DNA of 35,779 nt from a bacterium (GTDB lineage Bacteria; Pseudomonadota; Alphaproteobacteria; Rhizobiales; JAKIUO01): assembly GCA_024228495.1 (NCBI GenBank), contig JAAETJ010000633.1:1-35779 (forward strand), written 5' to 3'. Shown here in pieces: positions 7,373 to 16,700 of the stretch (position 1 is its first letter; every line of letters starts with the position of its first letter). Position numbers and translations under genes: made by a program. The notes under the pieces are model-generated. The model was given only the letters and a program-made list of their open reading frames with translations, was not told where the DNA came from and searched no databases.

Positions 7373-7945
7373 CTAAAATTTACAAATGCCTGAAGGTGTC
7401 AGGACAATATCAAGCGGCTGATCATGGGGTTCAACGGCCAAATCATCTACGTGTTGAAAATCATAAGCCAAACCAATGGCGCAAATCGAATGCTCCGCCC
7501 GCAGGCTTGCTAATGTCCGATCATAAAAACCACCACCATAGCCAAGGCGTGCACCCGTATCATCAAACGCCAGCAGCGGGATAATAAGCAGTTCAGGCAC
7601 GACGCTCAAGCCCTTATCTGGCGGCACCAATATATCATATGCCCCGACTTCCAGCTGATCATCTTTGTTCCAGGGACGAAATGCCAGCGATGCCCCGTTT
7701 TCAATAACCACAGGAAGTGCCAATTGGTGAGATTGACTCCGCAGATGTTGGACCAACGGACCTGTATCAAATTCATTGCCAACCGGATGATACAGCGCAA
7801 CGGGCGCATGGTATCGCCTCCCCATTCCTATAATATGAGCAACCACAGCTTTTGCTGCCTGGCGACGCTCCTCGCTGCTTAGCGATGCCCGTTTCGCTTT
7901 CATGGCGCGGCGCAATTCATATTTGGGGGCAAAGGACATCGTCAT
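7373..7945 (-). CDS. ygfA: 5-formyltetrahydrofolate cyclo-ligase
   Basis: A 190-residue cytosolic enzyme (MTHFS) that converts 5-formyl-THF to 5,10-methenyl-THF using ATP, returning the storage folate to one-carbon metabolism. The C-terminal signature LLAFDDTGARLGYGGGFYDR (125-143) carries the ATP- and substrate-binding residues, and the N-terminal KYELRRAMKAKRASLSS is also typical. Starts at 7945 or two codons later (MSFAPK) are possible. Only eight bases separate it from the GNAT-like gene upstream. In proteobacteria this gene is classically linked to the 6S RNA gene, and a 6S-like sequence is found about 0.5 kb upstream here. Confidence 0.95.
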   Translation of the reverse strand: MTMSFAPKYELRRAMKAKRASLSSEERRQAAKAVVAHIIGMGRRYHAPVALYHPVGNEFDTGPLVQHLRSQSHQLALPVVIENGASLAFRPWNKDDQLEVGAYDILVPPDKGLSVVPELLIIPLLAFDDTGARLGYGGGFYDRTLASLRAEHSICAIGLAYDFQHVDDLAVEPHDQPLDIVLTPSGICKF

Positions 7946-7953
7946 ATATCGCC

Positions 7954-8439
7954 TTATCGGTCATATCTTAAAAATTCGCAACTGTAAGAAGCGATTTGCG
8001 GATTACGTATTTGCCGGTAGCCAAATGAGTTAAATACTGCCAGTGACGCTGCATTGTCTTTCTCAATCCATGCGAACAGGAGATCATCGCAAACAGTTGC
8101 GACAATAGTGTGCGCCTCGACAAGCGCTTTCCTGCCATGCTCTTTGAGGCGATTAATATGCCGATTTCCCAGGATTTTTCGGGGAGATGATTTGACCATT
8201 TGCCCCACTGCCGCTTTTGCATGAATCAAAGAGATGAGGCCAACCAGTCTGCTGATTCGATCAACGATGAGATAAACACGCCCGATATCATCAGGACAAT
8301 GGATGCCAAGCCGCATTTCGCATTGATTATTCATGGGATTTCTCCACCAGCGACGCATATCAGGTCGCACCAACCAGCTATTGATCAGTGGTAAATCGTG
8401 CCGACTGGCTTGCATCAATATCGAGGGTTTGATCGGCAT
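7954..8439 (-). CDS. GNAT-like acetyltransferase
   Basis: A 161-residue protein. The N-terminal ASRHDLPLINSWLVRPDMRR and WW resemble the start of AAC(6')-like GNAT acetyltransferases, and the C-terminal DNAASLAVFNSFGYRQI is the usual fourth motif of the fold (Asn-x3-SxxxFxxxGF). The central acetyl-CoA loop (normally Q/RxxGxG/A) is not obvious: the region reads PRKILGNRHINRLKEHGRKA, so activity may be altered. The acceptor substrate cannot be predicted. It is the first protein gene of the minus-strand unit that continues with the cyclo-ligase and the ymdB-like gene. Confidence 0.65.
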   Translation of the reverse strand: MPIKPSILMQASRHDLPLINSWLVRPDMRRWWRNPMNNQCEMRLGIHCPDDIGRVYLIVDRISRLVGLISLIHAKAAVGQMVKSSPRKILGNRHINRLKEHGRKALVEAHTIVATVCDDLLFAWIEKDNAASLAVFNSFGYRQIRNPQIASYSCEFLRYDR

Positions 8440-8465
8440 GGCTTGGATCCAGATAAAGAGAATAT

Positions 8466-8612
8466 CCCGTGCAAACGGCAGTCAAGGAACCAGTCCCTTC
8501 ACAATCCCACTTTAATCAGGGGGTTACAAGGGGATCGCCCTTTGTCGCAGGCCGCGCAGAACGCCTGTCCGGCGAGGACATTCCAAACATCAAAAACCGT
8601 CAACAAAGCCAA
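8466..8612 (-). ncRNA. ssrS: Candidate 6S RNA
   Basis: The 173-base gap between purH and the GNAT-like gene is more GC-rich than its flanks and can fold into a long irregular rod, the shape of 6S RNA, which binds the sigma70 RNA polymerase holoenzyme as a promoter mimic. On the minus strand GGAA-T-GTCC (8584-8576) pairs with GGAC-TGG-TTCC (8496-8486), an outer ACGG/CCGT helix lies beyond it, and inner helices include CAGGC/GCCTG and ACAA-GGG/CCC-TTGT. Genes for 6S RNA in alphaproteobacteria typically precede the 5-formyl-THF cyclo-ligase gene on the same strand, which fits. The strand is chosen from this context because the fold is nearly symmetric. Ends are approximate and the call needs a covariance-model match. 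Confidence 0.45.
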
Positions 8613-10193
8613 TTAATGGCGAAAATGCCTCATGCCGGTGAACACCATAGCGATGCCTGCTTCATTGGCTGCTTCGATCACTTCCTTGTCGCGCATGGAG
8701 CCGCCGGGCTGAATGACAGCACTTGCGCCCGCACCGGCAACCGCCATCAAGCCATCGGCAAACGGGAAGAAGGCATCAGAGGCGACAACAGAACCGGCGA
8801 TTTCCAGCTTGGCATGTTCCGCCTTGATGGCGGCGATGCGGGCCGAGTTGACGCGCGACATCTGTCCGGCACCAACCCCGATGGTCATGCCATTCTTGCA
8901 ATAGATGATGGCGTTTGATTTGACAAATTTGCAGACTTTCCAGGAGAAAAGCAAATCTTCCATCTGCTCGTCGGTTGGTTTAACTTTCGTCACCACTTCT
9001 AGTTTTTCATACAATGCGAGATCAGCGTCCTGCACCAGCAATCCACCATTGACCTTCTTGAACTCAAGACGCGCAGCTGGCTCCAGCGGCCATTCTCCAC
9101 ATTCCAGCAGGCGCACATTTTTCTTTTTAGCGACTGCATCAATAGCTTCTTGTGAGACTTTGGGCGCAATGATGACTTCGACGAACTGGCGCTCAACAAT
9201 TTCTGTAGCAGTTTTCTTATCCAGTTCTTTGTTAAAGGCGATGATGCCACCAAAGGCAGATTCCGGGTCGGTGGAAAAGGCTCGCTCATAAGCGTCGAAC
9301 AAATTATCGCCGGTGGCAACACCGCATGGATTGGCATGTTTGACTATGACGCAGGTCGGCGCATCATTGAACTGTTTGACACATTCCAGCGCCGCATCCG
9401 TATCGCCGATATTATTGTAAGATAAAGCCTTGCCCTGCAACTGCTCAGCAGTCGAAACACTGGCCTCCGTGCCGCCACCCGCATAAAAGGCTGCGTCCTG
9501 ATGCGGGTTTTCGCCATAACGCATGGTTTGCGTCTTGGTATATTGTACCGAAAAAGTGCGCGGAAAGCCTATGGCCTTGCCTTCTTTATGCTCGAGAACA
9601 GCGCCCATCCAGTTGGAGATGGCGCCATCATATTCTGCGGTACGGGCATAGGCCTTCTGTGCCATCGAGCGGCGGAACCGGTCACAAGTCGCGCCGCCAT
9701 GCGAGTCCATATCGCCAAGCAGCTTGGCGTAATCTGATGGTACAACAATGACCGCAACAGAGCGATGGTTTTTAGCCGCCGCGCGGATCATCGCGGGACC
9801 ACCAATGTCGATATTCTCGATACAGGTCTCAAAGTCGGCACCTTTCGCCACGTTTTCTTCAAATGGATAAAGATTGACGACGAGCAGGTCAATATTGCCA
9901 ATGCCATGCTCGTCTTGCGAAGCTTCATGTTCGGCATTGCCGCGCACGGCCAGCAGACCGCCATGCACAACCGGGTGCAGCGTTTTAAGGCGTCCATCCA
10001 TCATTTCAGGAAAGCCAGTGACATCAGCTACATCCTTGACCGCAAAGCCTTCGCCTTTCAACAAAGCGGCGGTGCCCCCCGTGGAGATGATCTCGATACC
10101 CCGGTCAGTGAGTTCCTGGGCGAATGCTGCCACGCCGGTTTTGTCGGAAACGGAAATCAGCGCACGTTTTATTTTTGGACCACTGCTACTCAT
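8613..10193 (-). CDS. purH: Bifunctional AICAR transformylase / IMP cyclohydrolase
   Basis: A 526-residue cytosolic enzyme for the last two steps of IMP synthesis. Residues about 1-150 form the MGS-like cyclohydrolase domain ([38 protein letters not shown]); residues about 200-526 form the 10-formyl-THF-dependent transformylase, with [13 protein letters not shown] (225-237) and the catalytic lysine-histidine pair K285/H286 in [17 protein letters not shown] six bases before the ATG is a good ribosome site. In relatives a heparinase-family gene lies directly upstream; here an IS630 remnant and tandem repeats separate the two, so purH must use a promoter in or right of 10194-10600. Confidence 0.97.
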   Translation of the reverse strand: MSSSGPKIKRALISVSDKTGVAAFAQELTDRGIEIISTGGTAALLKGEGFAVKDVADVTGFPEMMDGRLKTLHPVVHGGLLAVRGNAEHEASQDEHGIGNIDLLVVNLYPFEENVAKGADFETCIENIDIGGPAMIRAAAKNHRSVAVIVVPSDYAKLLGDMDSHGGATCDRFRRSMAQKAYARTAEYDGAISNWMGAVLEHKEGKAIGFPRTFSVQYTKTQTMRYGENPHQDAAFYAGGGTEASVSTAEQLQGKALSYNNIGDTDAALECVKQFNDAPTCVIVKHANPCGVATGDNLFDAYERAFSTDPESAFGGIIAFNKELDKKTATEIVERQFVEVIIAPKVSQEAIDAVAKKKNVRLLECGEWPLEPAARLEFKKVNGGLLVQDADLALYEKLEVVTKVKPTDEQMEDLLFSWKVCKFVKSNAIIYCKNGMTIGVGAGQMSRVNSARIAAIKAEHAKLEIAGSVVASDAFFPFADGLMAVAGAGASAVIQPGGSMRDKEVIEAANEAGIAMVFTGMRHFRH

Positions 10194-10549
10194 GACGAAC
10201 CTCTAATCTGTTTTGAAGAAATATGTTGATCGCCAGCTAGCACATATCTTTGAGGGAGGAAACCAAAAGCCCTTAATTCATCAACAAAGCGCATCGCTGC
10301 GAATGAACAATATTGATGCTTCACGCGCAAAATTAGCTCAATTCACTGCACATGAGAATTGCGGGAAACGAAAATACGTCGGATATGGGAACGCCGATCT
10401 GCTTGATCGGCAAAAAACCACTGGCCCTTTAAAATGGCTCTGCACCAAATGCAGCATAGCAATTCATGCGCTCATATTAATCCGGCCATCAAATAGATGG
10501 CTCTACTATACCGTTCAATGTACTGATATTGAATGACCAAAACAGATGC
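10194..10549. other. purH upstream region, no supported gene
   Basis: About 350 bases without a convincing gene; the open frames on either strand have no recognisable motif. A perfect inverted repeat, GCCGATC (10393-10399) and GATCGGC (10405-10411), lies about 200 bases before purH. It is preceded by a T-run on the minus strand rather than followed by one, so it is not an ordinary terminator for either direction. Confidence 0.5.
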
Positions 10550-10613
10550 AAGATCCACGGAACCCGAAATCCACGGAACCTGAAATCCATGAAACCCGAA
10601 ATCCATGGAATCA
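10550..10613 (+). repeat. Four-copy 16-bp direct tandem repeat
   Basis: Four near-identical units with consensus GAAATCCACGGAACCC run from about 10550 to 10613: agatccacggaaccc, gaaatccacggaacct, gaaatccatgaaaccc and gaaatccatggaatca. The period is 16, so it would shift frame if copy number changed. The last unit carries the ATG (10605) of the IS630 remnant, so the array abuts or forms its left border. Confidence 0.8.
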
Positions 10614-11044
10614 GAAACTCAGGAGCAGCTTCGCAAGCAAACGATAAGGCTGTGGCGCAAGGGTAAAAAATACTTAAAGATCGCCGATATTGTCGGCGCT
10701 AGCGAAAACGCTGTTGGCAAACTGGTTCGCAAATACAAAAAATATGGCGCTAAATCGCTCCAGGCAAAAAAAACGCGGTCGCCGCTCTGACGAGGACCGG
10801 CTGCTCACACCAGAGACGGATTGCCTATGAGCAGAACCCAAAAAAGGTCAAGAAGTGGCTCGACGAGGAGTATCCGAGAATCAAGCATAAGTGTCGGTTA
10901 GAAAATGGAGAAATACATTGGGGAGATGAAACCGGAGTGCGTTCGGACTGTCAGCATAGGCGCTCATATGCTCCAAAAGGCAAGACACCGGCAATCAGAA
11001 TAAGTGCCCGTCGCTGCTCTCTCAACATGATCTCGACGGTGACT
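10605..11044 (+). pseudogene. IS630-family transposase, internally deleted and frameshifted
   Basis: From ATG 10605 a 57-residue stretch with a helix-turn-helix (ADIVGASENAVGKLVRKYKK) matches the N-terminus of IS630-type transposases. The frame shifts near 10775, continuing as RGRRSDEDRLLTPE; a central segment of some tens of residues is then missing, and the sequence resumes with NPKKVKKWLDEEYPRIKHK and EIHWGDETGVRSDCQH, which carries the first catalytic Asp of the DDE triad, followed by YAPKGKTPAIRISARR and LNMISTV. Similarity ends at about 11044, exactly where the stop codon of the heparinase gene begins on the other strand. The C-terminal DE part is absent, so this copy cannot be active. 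Confidence 0.85.
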
Positions 11045-12754
11045 TTATTCAACTTCAGGACGGGGGCGGTATTGTTCGAACAACCAGTCGATCCTCATAC
11101 CGGCACGCGCCTTGGCGCTCAGCACGATTTGATGGGCTGGTTGCGGTCCACGCTGATAGGCCAGATAGACACTGTCTTCCATCTTGATTTGTGCGCCTTT
11201 GGCGTGAAAGCGCCAGATTTCACCATCCGGCAGGGTCATCAGCAGATTGTCCTCATCGCTGCCCGCTATTTCGATGCTGGGATGCAAATGAAAGCGTACA
11301 CTTAACGGCGTTTCGCTGATCTCACCAATCGCTTCGAGTTGATCAACCCCCCCCAGCTTCAAGCCGTCATAAGACAGGGTCATCTGGCGGCGATGCAACA
11401 ATCCAAACTGTCGCTCATAGCCGTGATGTACAACATCAAGGCCAGACAAATCTGCGCGCTCTATGTGAATTTCTTTGGGGCCAAGCAATCGCCCCTTTTT
11501 ATCAAAACCACCAGACGAATAATCATCCAACACAAGCGTCGAATGCGCCATGGTGGAACGTGCGAAATCCTGCCAGTGCTTGTCGGTCCCCTGGTAGGCA
11601 CCCGAATTGACCACCAATGGCACATGGCGCACCGTCATTTCGAACGACAGACAACCGGCATGCGCTTTTCTCGCCCCAATGATTGATGGCGGCGATCCGA
11701 CATCGCACAAAATGGTCACGGGGCCATCTTGTATCCTTGTATAGCCGGATTGTTTGGCGTGCGCATCAAACGGACGGTTGCGCTCATCATAAGCAAGCAA
11801 GGTCGCAAGCGCGTCGGTTGGTGTGGTACTAGCACCATTGAAACGGGCCAGCGAGCTATCGCCAAGACGAAAGAACCGGATCATCGGCAACATGCGCCTG
11901 ATGGCCTTGTTTAGCTCTTCAGGCACGTCTTGGCCACGAGAGATAAAACACTGCTTCAGGGGCAGTATCTCAAATAATATATACAAAATGGCAGCAGGGT
12001 TTCGCGAGCAGTGACCACCATCCGCAAAGATCTGTTGTTCGAGTTCGTTCAACAACAAGGGGGTGGTTTTTGCCAGTCGCTCATTTTGCCGCGACAAGCA
12101 CAGACCGGCCATTACTAACGCACTTAACACATGTATCCGCGCCACCCCTAATGGGGTCGCGTCAAGTTTTAAATGGAGCTCAAGCACCTGCTGCGACAGG
12201 GTGCGCATATAGCATTTTGCGCGCTCTTTGCGCACGCCGCGAAGCACAAAGGAACTGTTGCTTAAAAAAGAGGTGATGCGGCGGGCTAGCACTTCTGGTT
12301 CATAGGCAATGCCTCTTGGCTGCCAAACCAGATCCATCCATTTAAATACAAGGCGTTGCGCCTCTTTTTGCGCGTCAAAATCATCGCGTGCCCGCAGATC
12401 GCGTAGCCAGCCAAAACCGTGCAAAACGCGATTATAACTGTCGTCGGTCTCTGAATGCTCGAAAATGGAAGGCCCCCCTTCCTCCAATTCAATAAACATA
12501 CCGTCGAGACCAAAATGCCCCGAAGCGATCTCGTTCAACAGGCTGGGATCGCTGGTTTGCAGATCATTGGGCACAAACAAAAGCTCGGGCGTATCGACGC
12601 CGGTGCCGCTAAACCGATCAATAGCGTGATTTATTTTATGTTGTAAAAGGTCAATTTTCCCCGGCTCTGGCGCACTCTTTTCTTGCGGTGCGTCAGCAGG
12701 TTTTTTTTGCGTCTCGCCCACAGGATCTTCCGAAGTTTTTTGATACTTGTCCAT
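11045..12754 (-). CDS. Heparinase II/III-family protein
   Basis: About 569 residues. The C-terminal half contains the heparinase II/III-like beta domain: GCLSFEMTVRHVPLVVNSGA, a stretch with ARSTMAHSTLVLDD and RRQMTLSYDGLKLGGVDQLE, and RFHLHPSIEI. The N-terminal half is an alpha-helical toroid-like region. Such proteins are polysaccharide lyases or cell-surface glycan-handling proteins; in Hyphomicrobiales one member is conserved next to purH but its substrate is unknown. No clear signal peptide is seen. I prefer the ATG at 12754 (MDKYQKTSED) to the upstream TTG at 12766, whose ribosome site would be too close. The stop codon at 11045-11047 is directly abutted by an IS630 remnant, so any original downstream signals were displaced. 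Confidence 0.85.
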   Translation of the reverse strand: MDKYQKTSEDPVGETQKKPADAPQEKSAPEPGKIDLLQHKINHAIDRFSGTGVDTPELLFVPNDLQTSDPSLLNEIASGHFGLDGMFIELEEGGPSIFEHSETDDSYNRVLHGFGWLRDLRARDDFDAQKEAQRLVFKWMDLVWQPRGIAYEPEVLARRITSFLSNSSFVLRGVRKERAKCYMRTLSQQVLELHLKLDATPLGVARIHVLSALVMAGLCLSRQNERLAKTTPLLLNELEQQIFADGGHCSRNPAAILYILFEILPLKQCFISRGQDVPEELNKAIRRMLPMIRFFRLGDSSLARFNGASTTPTDALATLLAYDERNRPFDAHAKQSGYTRIQDGPVTILCDVGSPPSIIGARKAHAGCLSFEMTVRHVPLVVNSGAYQGTDKHWQDFARSTMAHSTLVLDDYSSGGFDKKGRLLGPKEIHIERADLSGLDVVHHGYERQFGLLHRRQMTLSYDGLKLGGVDQLEAIGEISETPLSVRFHLHPSIEIAGSDEDNLLMTLPDGEIWRFHAKGAQIKMEDSVYLAYQRGPQPAHQIVLSAKARAGMRIDWLFEQYRPRPEVE

Positions 12755-12766
12755 AATTTTGCGCAA

Positions 12767-13204
12767 CTCCCCCCGCAGTTTTTGAACGTCCCAGGACTAT
12801 AGCGCGTGTTTATTGGCGGAAATAGGACTATTTTCGCTACAAAATATTTCAAAAAGCCCATGTCAGATAATTGTATGGGCGTTTGCTTACACTGCTTTGC
12901 AAGGATTAATGGTACGGACGGGTTTTTGAGCGGCACCATGAAAGATCTTTAAGAGTGCATCCTCGATAAATATGCGGAATGAACTCAATGCCCCAAAAAA
13001 ATTGTGTAGCTGCATATTTCCAAGGATAATGACTGGTGAGCACCACGGCCCCTCGTTATCCCGGTAAATTTATGGCCATGCTGCTTATGTGAATGAACGG
13101 CCATAAGCCACAAATCTATCCGGGATCCATCTTCAGCAATTGATCGCCTTGCTGTTCAAAATCTGACAAAGCAGGTGTTCAAGTCTATTGCTCTTTCGAC
13201 CTCG
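12767..13204. other. Intergenic stretch with one long imperfect inverted repeat
   Basis: No supported gene. The notable structure is at 13058-13126: ATCCCGG (13058-13064) pairs with CCGGGAT (13120-13126), and inside it TTATGGCC (13070-13077) pairs with GGCCATAA (13099-13106), leaving a 21-base loop. This looks like a small palindromic repeat; no T-run follows, so it is not a clear terminator for the TPR gene that ends at 13205 on the minus strand. Confidence 0.55.
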
Positions 13205-13673
13205 TCATTGCCGGAACAATTTTTCGCTCATTGTCTTAAGTTCTGCGTCAGAGTCGTCCAATTTCTCATAACAGGAAATCGCTGCCCAAGGGTCTTGATG
13301 ATCAAAATATACATTGCCCAGATTATATAGCAGATCTTTATTGTCAGGATTAAATTCAACAGTTTTTTGTAAAAAAAGCAATTGATTGCTCCGGTTCATT
13401 CAATTCAGAGCATGTATTTGCAAGCGCCGCGAAACATTGCCAGTCCCCGGGCCAGTCAGCCAACGATCTTTCAAAAGCAGTTTGCGCGCGCTGGTAGTTT
13501 GCTAATTGATACCAGCGCTCTCCCACAATGTACCGCGCGTGATTCAAATCCTCTGAGATAGGTTTTGTTATCGCGTCATCGTCCGGCACGAGATTCAGTA
13601 CGGATTGGAAGCTCGCTTCTCCGCACCTCGCTTTACACATCAGTTCATGTGCTGGATCAAAAACTCCCGCCAT
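13205..13673 (-). pseudogene. TPR-repeat protein gene with one-base frameshift in a T7 run
   Basis: The minus-strand frame from 13673 encodes a tetratricopeptide-type protein (YIVGERWYQLANYQRAQTAF and FAALANTCSELNEPEQSIAF) that stops at 13356. A second frame, open to 13205, continues the same repeats (VEFNPDNKDLLYNLGNVYFD and PWAAISCYEKL). Removing one T from the seven-T run (plus-strand A7 at 13371-13377) joins them as SIAFLQKTVEFNPDNK with perfect TPR spacing, giving about 156 residues. It may be a real mutation, a sequencing error in a homopolymer, or a phase-variable or slippery site. The gene precedes no obvious partner but lies 27 bases beyond the aas-type gene on the same strand, so it is probably its downstream operon neighbour. 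Confidence 0.8.
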
Positions 13674-13700
13674 ATTTTTCTCCTAGCGTTCCCCGCTTTT

Positions 13701-16700
13701 TCATTTCTTGCGGACTAGTTTCTTGCGCACAAAATCGGCGATGCCCACATAATCAACCTTGCCCGTGCCCATCAATGGCAGTTCCTTGATTTTGAGGATC
13801 ATGCGCGGAATCATGATTTCAGCGATACCGGCTTTCTTGCCAGAGACGAGCAATTCGCTGCGATCTGGTTCTTCATGTTCGGTCACCAGCACCAGACGCT
13901 CACCCTTTTTTTCGTCCGGCACAGCAACAACAGCGTGCGAAAGGTCCGGCCAGGTGGTGTTGACATGAGCCTCCACCGCGGTTAGCGAAATCATTTCCCC
14001 GGCGATTTTGGCAAAGCGCTTGACGCGCCCGATGATCTCCACAAATCCATCATCATCAATCGAGACAATATCGCCAGTGTCATACCAGCCATCCTCAACG
14101 GGCTGCAATATGCCGGGTTGATCAGCCATGATATATCCAAGCATCACATTTGGTCCTTTGACGACCAGGCGCCCGCCCTCCTTGATACCCGGCACCGGCT
14201 CCAATTTATGCTCAATGGAGGGCATCAAACGTCCAACGGATCCGGCCTTGCAATGCATAGCCGTGTTGACAGCCAGCACTGGAGCGGTCTCGGTGGCCCC
14301 ATAACCTTCAAAGATGCGAATGCCGAATTTATCAGACCAGATGCGGCGTGTTTCTTTCTTGACTTTTTCAGCTCCGGCAATGACATATCGGATCGAATAA
14401 AAATCATATGGATGCGCCATACGGGCATAGCCGCTTAAAAACGTATCGGTGCCAAACAGGATCGTCGCATCGGTCTCATAGACCATCACGGGTACGATCT
14501 TGTAATGCAGGGGCGAGGGATAAAGAAACACTTTGACGCCGCCAAGCAAGGGCAGTAAAAACGCCCCGGACAGGCCAAAACTATGAAACAGGGGCAAGGC
14601 ATTAAAGACCGTATCTTCTGCATTGAGATCAATACGGGCGCTAACTTGCAAGCGGTTAGCCTGCAAATTGGTATGGCTGAGAACAACCCCTTTTGGCACG
14701 CCTTCAGAGCCAGATGTAAACAAAACAACCGCCGCGTCATCTGGCGCGGGCTCACCACTCTGCCTTCGATACGCTAACCGTGGCATCAGCTTTTTAACGA
14801 CACCCGACAGCTTGGCAAACATGTCGATTTCCGCTTTGATATCTTCAAGATAAACAATATCGACAATATCCTTGATGCCCTCAATAATGGGCTCCAGTTC
14901 CCCGACCTCGATGAAGCGCCGGGACGTCAAAATCGTATTGAGCTTTGCCGTGCAACAGGCCGAGCGCAGGTTTTTGAGGCCCGTGGAATAGTTGAGATGG
15001 GCAGGTACGCGTCCGTAGGCCTGTAAGGCAAAAAACGTCACGCCCATGCCATTGGTGTTAGGCAAGAACACCCCGACCCGCTCGCCCCGTTCGGTGCGTT
15101 TGGCAATCCGTCCGCCAAGTACAAAAGATGCCAGCACAATACGATCAAAACTCAAAGGAGCGCGCTCCACATCTTCAAGAATAAGGGTCTTGCGGCCGTG
15201 CTGGGAGCGTGCATCAAGCAGGGCATCAAACAAGGTGCGCTTGTAAGGGCCCGTTTCAAACACCATTGAGGTCATGACATCATATAGCTTGTTGCCAACC
15301 ACTTCGCGGCGCCGCGAAGTGGTGAGGCCCTTTGGTGCCTCCAGCTTTTGCGGTGGCATGATGGTAATGGTGATCTTGGGAAACCATTTGGTTTTGACCC
15401 GCGATCCAAGTTTTGAAAATTTTGAATATTGCGCCCCATCAATGCGTACCGGCAAAATGGGCGCATCAGCATGCAGGGCAATACTGCCCGGTCCCTCATA
15501 GACCTTCATCAAGGCCCCGGTCACAGTAATCCGCCCTTCGGGAAAAATGACGATATGCTGGCCGCTTTCGACGGTGCGCACCAGTGTTTTGATGGCAATG
15601 GGGTTGCTTGGGTCAAGGGGCAGGAAATCAAAGAACGGAAAGGCGATGCGCGCCCACCATTTTTCGGCGATCTGAGTGTTGATGGCAAAGCTTGGATTGC
15701 CCGGCCAAAACGAAGCGAGGATCGGTCCATCCAGGAAAGACACATGATTGGCAACAATCACCGCCTTGCCCCCTGCCTTGCTAATATTTTTCGCCCCCTT
15801 TATTTCCACGCGATACAGCAATCTGAAAATCTGACGACCAAGACCTTTAACGACCTCTTCAGGTAACAGCTTGCAAATATAGGCGGCCACAAATCCGTTC
15901 AACACACCAATCGTCAAAAATAGTTGAGGGACGGTATACCCAGCGCTTAGCATAAATCCTGCAAGCACCGTAGAGACCACCATGAACATAGCGTTGACTA
16001 TATTGTTGGCAGCGATGTTGCGTGACACATGGTTTGGGTCGGAACTTTCTTGAATAAGCGCGTAAAGCGGCACCGCATAAAGCCCGCCACTAGAAGCGAT
16101 CATGAACAGATCAAACAGGACACGCCAATTCAATGGTGTGCTCAAAAAAACTCCGATATCAACGAGGCTTCCAGCTCCAGCTCCAGGTACTGGAACGGCA
16201 TTGCGGCTGGCAAAATATAAATCCACGGAAAAAATCGTGATGGCTAGCGCAGCCAGCGGCACATATTTGGCCGAAACCACCCCTTTTAGCAATTTATTAC
16301 AAGCAAGTGACCCAAGAGCGATGCCAATGGTGAAAATGGCGATAAACAAGGTGGCCACCATCTCATCGGCATGCAGGGCATTTTTGGAAAACGTGGGAAA
16401 TTGCGCCAGATACAGCGCCCCCACCAGCCAAAACCACGAGATACCAAGGATTGACAAAAACACGGTGCTATTACTACCAGCATGTTTGATGATGCGAACA
16501 GTTTCCGAAAACAGATTATAGTTGACGCGCAGCTCGGGATTTTGAGCTGGTATCGCCGGGATTTTACCGGCCGCAACGTATCCAAACACCGCCAGAACTA
16601 TCAACGACACAGTGACGATCATCGGCCCCATCTGCTGGGTGATCAGCAAGCCCCCATACATGGTGCCGAGCAAAATCGCCAGAAAGGTGCCGGTTTCAAT

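Noticed and set aside
10393-10411. GCCGATC/GATCGGC hairpin as a terminator
   Set aside because: The T-run lies before, not after, the stem on the minus strand, and on the plus strand an A-run follows.
10213-10536. 107-codon plus-strand frame upstream of purH
   Set aside because: It has no ribosome site or recognisable motif and its composition is not protein-like.
12631-12939. 102-codon minus-strand frame at the heparinase start
   Set aside because: It overlaps the heparinase N-terminus in another frame and shows no family features.
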